In this document: positions 58,710 to 64,000 of the stretch, piece after piece
How the letters are laid out: the number at the start of each line of letters is the position of its first letter
How positions within the stretch are numbered: the stretch's first letter is position 1
From: Nitrosomonas sp. JL21
Lineage (GTDB): Bacteria; Pseudomonadota; Gammaproteobacteria; Burkholderiales; Nitrosomonadaceae
Direction: 5' to 3'
NCBI RefSeq assembly: GCF_009833095.1
Contig: NZ_QRCB01000053.1
Span: 1-64,000, forward strand
Length of the DNA: 64,000 nucleotides
Program-made: the position numbers and the translations under genes
The notes under the pieces: model-generated
Told to the model about the DNA's origin: nothing
The model's input: the letters and a program-made list of their open reading frames with translations, nothing else
Database searches by the model: none

Positions 58710-58746
58710 ATAAAGGGTAGCGTTTGCTATCCTTTATATTTTCTTA
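58710..58746 (+). terminator. Terminator-like hairpin directly before pgk
   Basis: ATAAAGGGTAGC (58710-58721) pairs with GCTATCCTTTAT (58726-58737) through a GTTT loop, with one G-T pair, followed by a T-rich run (ATTTTCTT). It looks like an intrinsic terminator for gap but ends only about 20 bases before the pgk start codon, so it may be leaky or act as an attenuator. Confidence 0.7.
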
Positions 58747-58766
58747 AGACAATTCTGGAGCTTATC

Positions 58767-59945
58767 GTGTCTGTTATTAAACTGGTTGACCTTGATCTCA
58801 AGGGAAAACGCGTATTTATCCGTGCTGATCTGAATGTGCCTGTCAAAGATGGAAAAGTCACATCGGATGCTCGGATTACCGCTTCGATGGCGACGATCAA
58901 TCATTGCCTCAAGCAAGGTGCGAAAGTCATGGTGACGTCTCATTTGGGTCGCCCCGAAGAAGGACAATGGACTGAGGAAAATTCACTCAAGCCGGTGGCG
59001 GATAATATTGCCAGTCGCCTGAATAAACCAGTGCGCTTGATTCGCGACTGGATGGATGGCGGTTTTGAAGTGGCCGACGGAGAGTTGGTGGTACTTGAGA
59101 ACTGCCGGATCAATAAAGGCGAAAAAAAGAATGCGGAAGAAACCGCGCAGAAATATGCCAAATTATGTGATGTGTTCGTGATGGATGCCTTCGGCACCGC
59201 GCATCGGGCGGAAGCATCGACGTATGGGATTGCCAAGTATGCACCGGTGGCATGTGCGGGTATTTTATTGACAGAAGAATTGGATGCATTGACCAAAGCG
59301 TTGTTGAATCCCGCGCGACCAATGGTAGCCATCGTTGGTGGTTCGAAAGTGTCGACTAAATTGACGGTGCTCGAATCGTTATCGGAAAAAGTTGATCAAT
59401 TGGTGGTGGGCGGCGGTATTGCCAATACCTTCCTCAAAGCTACCGGTAAGAATGTCGGAAAATCCCTGTGTGAGGACGATCTGGTGCCGACAGCTAAAGT
59501 TCTAATGGATAAAATGGCAAAGCGTAATGCATCCATTCCGATTGCGGTCGATGTCGTGGTCGGTAAGAAATTTGATGCCAATGAGCCGGCAGTATTGAAA
59601 GACGCGAGTAGTGTAGCCGATGATGACATGATTTTTGATATTGGACCCAAAAGTGCGCAAGAGTTGGTGGATATCATCATGCGTGCAGGTACAGTCGTCT
59701 GGAATGGCCCGGTCGGTGTTTTTGAATTCGATCAATTTGGTGCCGGTACCGAGAAAATTGCTCGCGCGATCGCAGAGACTAGCGCTTTCACATTGGCAGG
59801 CGGCGGCGACACTATTGCCGCAATTCAAAAATATGATATTTATGACAAAGTGTCTTACATTTCAACCGCCGGTGGAGCGTTTCTTGAATTCTTGGAAGGT
59901 AAGAAATTACCAGCGGTAGAGATCCTCGAAACACGTGCCAAATAA
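58767..59945 (+). CDS. pgk: Phosphoglycerate kinase
   Basis: Transfers phosphate between 1,3-bisphosphoglycerate and ADP, or the reverse in carbon fixation. The 392-residue product has [35 protein letters not shown], the hinge/ATP region [13 protein letters not shown] and GGGDTIAAI. The start is a GTG at 58767 with GGAG six bases upstream; no ATG is suitable. Its end lies 15 bases before pyk. Confidence 0.97.
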   Translation: MSVIKLVDLDLKGKRVFIRADLNVPVKDGKVTSDARITASMATINHCLKQGAKVMVTSHLGRPEEGQWTEENSLKPVADNIASRLNKPVRLIRDWMDGGFEVADGELVVLENCRINKGEKKNAEETAQKYAKLCDVFVMDAFGTAHRAEASTYGIAKYAPVACAGILLTEELDALTKALLNPARPMVAIVGGSKVSTKLTVLESLSEKVDQLVVGGGIANTFLKATGKNVGKSLCEDDLVPTAKVLMDKMAKRNASIPIAVDVVVGKKFDANEPAVLKDASSVADDDMIFDIGPKSAQELVDIIMRAGTVVWNGPVGVFEFDQFGAGTEKIARAIAETSAFTLAGGGDTIAAIQKYDIYDKVSYISTAGGAFLEFLEGKKLPAVEILETRAK

Positions 59946-59960
59946 TCAGCAACCAGCAGA

Positions 59961-61412
59961 ATGATTCGAAGAACAAAAATAGTTGCAACATTGGGTCCAG
60001 CCTGCAATAACCCAAAAATACTGGAGCGTATGATCCTGGCAGGGGTGGATGTTGTTCGGATCAATTTTTCTCATGGCACGCGCGAACAGCATATTGAATT
60101 TGCGGAGCTGACACGTGCATTGGCAAAAACCGCCGGTCGAACGGTAGGGGTTTTGGCTGATTTACAGGGGCCCAAGATTCGCGTGGGGAGGTTCGAGCAT
60201 GGCAAGATCAGGCTCGAGGTGGGCGATCAGTTCATTCTGGATTCTTACTGCGAATTAGGTAATCAAGAAAGAGTCGGACTGGACTATAAGGAATTACCCG
60301 ATGATCTGGAGTCAGGCGCAATCCTAATGCTGGATGACGGCCGGATCGTTCTCAGCGTGTCTGCTGTCCGCGATCATCAGGTTTTTTGCATTGTCGAGCA
60401 AGGCGGGATACTGTCGAATAATAAAGGTATCAATCGCAAAGGCGGCGGGCTGGGTGCTCCAGCGCTTACCAGCAAAGACCTGGAAGATATCAAGACGGCT
60501 GCCGAATTGGGGGCTGATTATCTAGCGGTATCGTTCGTGCGCTCCGGTGACGATATTCGCCAGGCGCGGGCGCTGATGCAAGAGGCGGGTGGAAAAGGTA
60601 TGATCATGGCCAAGATCGAGCGATCGGAAGCCATACTTGCGCTTGATGATATCCTGGAAGCCTCGGATGCCATTATGGTAGCGCGCGGTGATTTGGCCGT
60701 TGAAGTTGGGGATGCCGCCGTTCCGGCCTTGCAGAAAAGAATGATCCGTTCAGCCAGGACAAACAATAAATTGGTGGTTACGGCTACGCAGATGATGGAA
60801 TCCATGATTACCAATCCGATTCCAACACGTGCCGAAGTGTCGGACGTAGCAAATGCCGTGCTTGATGGCACGGATGCCGTCATGTTGTCAGCAGAATCGG
60901 CCGCCGGTGAATATCCGGTAGAGGCTGTCGAAGCCATGGCGAGAGTATGTCTGGAGGCTGAAAAGGAGTATTTGGTCAGTCATGATCGCCGCAACATAAC
61001 GCTGACGCAAGTTACCATCGAAGAAGCCATTGCCCGAGCAACCATGTTCACTGCCAGCGGATTGCAGATACGTGCGATAGCGGCTCTGACGCAAAGCGGC
61101 ATAACGGCTCTACTGATGTCACGACGAAGTTCCAAAGTACCCATTTTTGCATTGAGCCCTAATGAAGAAACGCGCAGGCGGGTTACCTTGTTCAGGGGCG
61201 TTTACCCGGTGGAATTCGGTGAAGGATTGAGCGATCCAGAAATTATCCTTAATCTTGCAGAAGAAGAATTGCTGAACCGTGGGGTCGTGCGGAATGGTGA
61301 TATCATGGTGATGACAATCGGGGAACCGGTGGGTAAATCAGGCGGCACCAATACAATGAAAATCATCCGAGTAGGCGAAGGAAAAGTCAGGCAAGGGATT
61401 GAAGCTACCTAG
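59961..61412 (+). CDS. pyk: Pyruvate kinase
   Basis: The 483-residue product begins RRTKIVATLGPACN and has the substrate/metal motif MIMAKIERSEAI, the SAESAAGEYPVEAVEAMARVC signature and a C-terminal domain ending TNTMKIIRVGE (the GGTNTMKI allosteric/loop region). It makes pyruvate and ATP from phosphoenolpyruvate. It is 15 bases downstream of pgk, so probably in one message. A pyruvate kinase within a Calvin-type cluster is the arrangement seen in some obligate autotrophic betaproteobacteria. Confidence 0.96.
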   Translation: MIRRTKIVATLGPACNNPKILERMILAGVDVVRINFSHGTREQHIEFAELTRALAKTAGRTVGVLADLQGPKIRVGRFEHGKIRLEVGDQFILDSYCELGNQERVGLDYKELPDDLESGAILMLDDGRIVLSVSAVRDHQVFCIVEQGGILSNNKGINRKGGGLGAPALTSKDLEDIKTAAELGADYLAVSFVRSGDDIRQARALMQEAGGKGMIMAKIERSEAILALDDILEASDAIMVARGDLAVEVGDAAVPALQKRMIRSARTNNKLVVTATQMMESMITNPIPTRAEVSDVANAVLDGTDAVMLSAESAAGEYPVEAVEAMARVCLEAEKEYLVSHDRRNITLTQVTIEEAIARATMFTASGLQIRAIAALTQSGITALLMSRRSSKVPIFALSPNEETRRRVTLFRGVYPVEFGEGLSDPEIILNLAEEELLNRGVVRNGDIMVMTIGEPVGKSGGTNTMKIIRVGEGKVRQGIEAT

Positions 61413-61538
61413 ACAAGCGTTGCAGAGGGGCACTCTGCCCCGTACTGGTCTCGGCAAAAGCGCTCAACATGGTTTATTCGGTGAATAGGTTATATTTAAA
61501 CGGTATTATTTTTGAGATAATTTTTTAAGGAGATATCA

Positions 61539-62603
61539 ATGGCACTTGTATCATTAAGACAACTACTGGATCATGCAGCGGAAAATGGCTATGGCCTGCC
61601 TGCTTTTAATGTCAATAATCTGGAGCAGATCCAGGCGATCATGCAGGCAGCTGATGAGTGTAATAGCCCGGTCATTATGCAAGGCTCAGCCGGTGCTAGA
61701 AAATATGCCGGTGAAGCTTTCTTGCGCCATCTCATCGCTGCAGCCGTCGAAGCCTATCCTCATATACCGATCGTGATGCATCAAGATCACGGTGCTTCGC
61801 CGTCGGTATGTGTCAATGCGATTCGCAGTGGTTTCTCGAGTGTCATGATGGATGGATCGTTACAGGCGGATGCGAAGACGCCATCAACTTATCAATATAA
61901 TGTCGATGTTACGGCTGATGTGGTCAATACTGCACATTCCGTCGGGGTATCAGTCGAAGGGGAGTTGGGTTGCCTGGGCTCGCTGGAGTCAGGTATGGGT
62001 GAAGCTGAGGACGGTCATGGCGCGGAAGGTAAATTATCGCACGATCAACTGCTGACCGATCCGGAAGAAGCCGCCGATTTCGTGCGTAAAACCGGTGTCG
62101 ACGCTCTCGCGATTGCGATTGGAACTTCTCATGGTGCTTACAAATTTACCCGTAAACCTACCGGCGACATTTTGGCTATTCAGCGTATCAAGGAAATCCA
62201 TGCGCGTATTCCCAATACTCACTTGGTCATGCATGGTTCCAGTTCTGTGCCGCAAGAATGGCTGGATATCATCCGCAAATACGGCGGTGATATCAAAGAA
62301 ACCTATGGTGTACCGGTTGAGGAAATCCAAGAAGGCATCAAATATGGAGTCCGAAAAGTCAATATTGACACCGATATCCGTTTGGCTATGACGGGCGCGA
62401 TTCGCCGTAGTCTGGAAACCGACAAGAGTAATTTTGACCCGCGCAAATTCCTGAAGGAAGCCACTGCTGCTGCCAAAGAAATTTGTAAAGCACGTTTTGA
62501 AGCTTTTGGTTGTGCCGGTCAAGCGGGGAAAATCAAACCAGTTTCACTGGAAGACATGGCGAATCGCTATGCCAAAGGTGAATTGAACGCGGTCGTGAAG
62601 TAA
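61539..62603 (+). CDS. fba: Fructose-bisphosphate aldolase, class II
   Basis: Zinc-dependent aldolase that joins or cleaves fructose 1,6-bisphosphate (and sedoheptulose 1,7-bisphosphate in the Calvin cycle). The 354-residue product has the zinc-site histidines in [23 protein letters not shown] and [11 protein letters not shown], and the typical [29 protein letters not shown] lies seven bases before the ATG. It ends the tkt-gap-pgk-pyk-fba cluster; the gap to pyk is 126 bases and could hold its own promoter. Confidence 0.97.
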   Translation: MALVSLRQLLDHAAENGYGLPAFNVNNLEQIQAIMQAADECNSPVIMQGSAGARKYAGEAFLRHLIAAAVEAYPHIPIVMHQDHGASPSVCVNAIRSGFSSVMMDGSLQADAKTPSTYQYNVDVTADVVNTAHSVGVSVEGELGCLGSLESGMGEAEDGHGAEGKLSHDQLLTDPEEAADFVRKTGVDALAIAIGTSHGAYKFTRKPTGDILAIQRIKEIHARIPNTHLVMHGSSSVPQEWLDIIRKYGGDIKETYGVPVEEIQEGIKYGVRKVNIDTDIRLAMTGAIRRSLETDKSNFDPRKFLKEATAAAKEICKARFEAFGCAGQAGKIKPVSLEDMANRYAKGELNAVVK

Positions 62604-62735
62604 GATCAACATTCATCGTCAAGAACCTCTAGTTGATGAGAGAGTCTAATTCGTTAATCAATGGTTCAGCCAGAGGATTCTGAAAGTACCTTATCATCAT
62701 TTTGCTCAATTTAGTGGGTTAAACGATGAGTTGCA

Positions 62736-62771
62736 ATAGGCCATTCACTAAGTGAATGGCCTTTCATTTTT
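62736..62771 (+). terminator. Rho-independent terminator after fba
   Basis: AGGCCATTCACT (62738-62749) and its complement AGTGAATGGCCT (62751-62762) form a strong GC-rich stem with a tiny loop, then TTCATTTTTTG. This is a classic intrinsic terminator closing the carbon cluster about 130 bases after fba. The rest of the 302-base gap to rnk shows no gene. Confidence 0.92.
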
Positions 62772-62905
62772 TGTCATCGAACATAGTGGAGGTTACTCAG
62801 AAAAATCTGAATTCGCTTCCTTCAAGGTAACTCTGAAAAACAACAGTGCTGATCATCGCTCGGTAAATTTTTCAGACCCTACTCAGTTTTATAAGGAGAG
62901 TTATT

Positions 62906-63313
62906 ATGAAACCTAAAATTGTGCTTTCTTCACTTGACGCGGAACGGCTTGAAAATCTGATGGATTCTCTGACGGATGAAATTTTTCCGGGTAAAAAGGA
63001 TCTGGAAGAGGAGCTTGCTCGTGCTGATGTGGTAGATCCTCGAGACATTCCTGCGACGGTGGTGACCATGAATTCAACGGTGAGATTCAAAGTTGAGTCT
63101 TTATCTGATGAATTCTCGCTGACGCTGGTATATCCGAAGGACTCGAATGCTGCCAATGGAAAGATTTCCATTCTAACGCCGGTCGGCAGCGCGCTGCTTG
63201 GACTTTCGCAGGGCGATCACATCGAGTGGCCCAAGCCGGACGGTGGATTACTGAATGTCTGCATCGAAGAAGTCATCTATCAACCCGAACGATCGGGTGA
63301 ATATCATCGGTAA
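62906..63313 (+). CDS. rnk: Nucleoside diphosphate kinase regulator (Rnk)
   Basis: Rnk is a GreA/GreB C-terminal-like protein that binds RNA polymerase near the secondary channel. The 135-residue product has an N-terminal helical part (SSLDAERLENLMDSL) and the GreA/B C-terminal fold with VTMNSTVRFKVESL, FSLTLVYPKDSN, GKISILTPVGSALLGLSQGDHIEWPKPDG. It lacks the GreA coiled-coil hairpin. AAGGAGAG precedes the ATG. The gap to yggX (263 bases) shows nothing recognised. Confidence 0.93.
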   Translation: MKPKIVLSSLDAERLENLMDSLTDEIFPGKKDLEEELARADVVDPRDIPATVVTMNSTVRFKVESLSDEFSLTLVYPKDSNAANGKISILTPVGSALLGLSQGDHIEWPKPDGGLLNVCIEEVIYQPERSGEYHR

Positions 63314-63576
63314 GGAAGCTGAAAAACTACTGCACTCGAGTATGTGTGGGAAATAAGGTAACGGCGGAATCTCGCTCACGATGTTTATTGCGCATTTGTA
63401 AACCACGCTTGTTACCTGATTTCGCCATGTCTAATCATCATCCTTCATCGCCTGAGGTCTTCTTCCGAGTTCGTTCTTAGGAAATATCCATCAAACTCAA
63501 TTTCACACGCTAAACCTTCGGCAGTATCGGCACTTCAGGGCTTAGGTTATGCGAAACTGATTACATGCAATCAAGA

Positions 63577-63855
63577 TTACGCGGATTTCTTGGGAGGAAC
63601 ATAGCCGATGGGTTGCTCTGCACCTGAACCAAAAAAATGCGCTTCTAGCTGCTCGGCCAAGTACTTGCGCGATTTGGCATCTGATAGATTCAGACGGTTT
63701 TCGTTCACCAACATGGTTTGGAGCTTGAGCCACTGCCCCCAGGCTTCTTTGGATACATTGTCAAAAATTCGTTTACCGAGTTCGCCGGGGTAGGTTTGAA
63801 AATCGAGCCCTTCAGCTTCTCGTCCGAGTTTGATGCATTTCACCATTCGTGTCAT
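63577..63855 (-). CDS. yggX: Fe(2+)-trafficking protein YggX
   Basis: The 92-residue product has [51 protein letters not shown] and [13 protein letters not shown], the full YggX signature. The protein protects iron-sulfur clusters under oxidative stress. The frame runs to 63873; the ATG at 63855 ([11 protein letters not shown]) fits the family start. The 145 bases beyond to the window end hold no recognised gene. Confidence 0.95.
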   Translation of the reverse strand: MTRMVKCIKLGREAEGLDFQTYPGELGKRIFDNVSKEAWGQWLKLQTMLVNENRLNLSDAKSRKYLAEQLEAHFFGSGAEQPIGYVPPKKSA

Positions 63856-64000
63856 CGATATGCTCCAGATCAATCAGAAAAGACTTACATTATGAAATGT
63901 TCGGTACGATCAGTAAACTGTTACTCAGCTTTGCGCAGATAAGTGCTTGATTAATACTTTGGAGCGGCGCTGATAGTTATAAAGGTTTTGTTTGGTTTTA

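Noticed and set aside
61425..61450. GGGGCA/TGCCCC hairpin after pyk
   Set aside because: Six-bp stem with no T-run; too weak to call a terminator.

Overview
The window looks like chromosomal DNA of an ammonia-oxidising betaproteobacterium of the Nitrosomonas type. This is inferred from the betaproteobacterial aa3-oxidase gene order, the smg-dprA-LysM / def-fmt-rsmB-ntrYX block, a Calvin-cycle-style cluster tkt-gap-pgk-pyk-fba, and the moderate base composition. No ribosomal RNA, tRNA, CRISPR array or transposase was recognised.

Layout. (1) 0.5-7.1 kb, plus strand: cytochrome c oxidase operon (coxB, coxA, a 36-residue assembly peptide, ctaG, a DUF2970 protein that seems to start at AUU, coxC, SURF1, a SCO-like thiol protein, ctaB). 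Heme A synthase (ctaA) is not here. (2) 7.3-18.5 kb: housekeeping genes on both strands: FAD-linked oxidase, BON lipoprotein, CheW/PilI-like protein, argB, trmJ, a pRiA4b ORF-3-like protein, an orphan OmpR-type regulator, and the minus-strand series rpmH-rnpA-yidD-yidC-mnmE. rnpA has no ATG/GTG/TTG at its expected start. A DUF5658 membrane protein follows.

(3) 18.5-36.5 kb is the accessory heart of the window: a cell-surface export locus. Ten minus-strand genes run from 33.55 kb to 18.48 kb: wzm, wzt, a methyltransferase-like/GNAT fusion, a 1210-residue PIG-L deacetylase plus triple GT2 fusion, two GT2 glycosyltransferases, a sugar-nucleotide-type SDR, then type I secretion ATPase, membrane fusion protein and TolC. 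Divergent from them across 335 bp is an 834-residue acidic, Thr/Ala/Asp-rich secreted protein with RTX nonapeptides, an EF-hand-like loop and a type I secretion-like C-terminus. The simplest reading is a surface-layer or adhesin-like protein with its own exporter, linked to a machine that builds and exports a surface glycan. Whether the glycan is attached to the protein cannot be told from sequence.

(4) 36.6-45.3 kb: a frameshifted DUF1640-type gene, then minus-strand pyrF, lapA, ihfB, rpsA, cmk, aroA, a small membrane protein on the plus strand, and topB. (5) 45.4-55.4 kb: smg, dprA and a LysM protein (minus); def, fmt, rsmB, a DUF4390 protein, an NtrY-like kinase and an NtrX-like regulator (plus). 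The regulator's AAA+ module has lost the Walker A lysine and the GAFTGA loop. (6) 55.5-62.6 kb: tkt, gap, pgk, pyk, fba, supplying central carbon flux and the regenerative arm of the Calvin cycle, followed by a clear terminator. (7) 62.9-63.9 kb: rnk and yggX.
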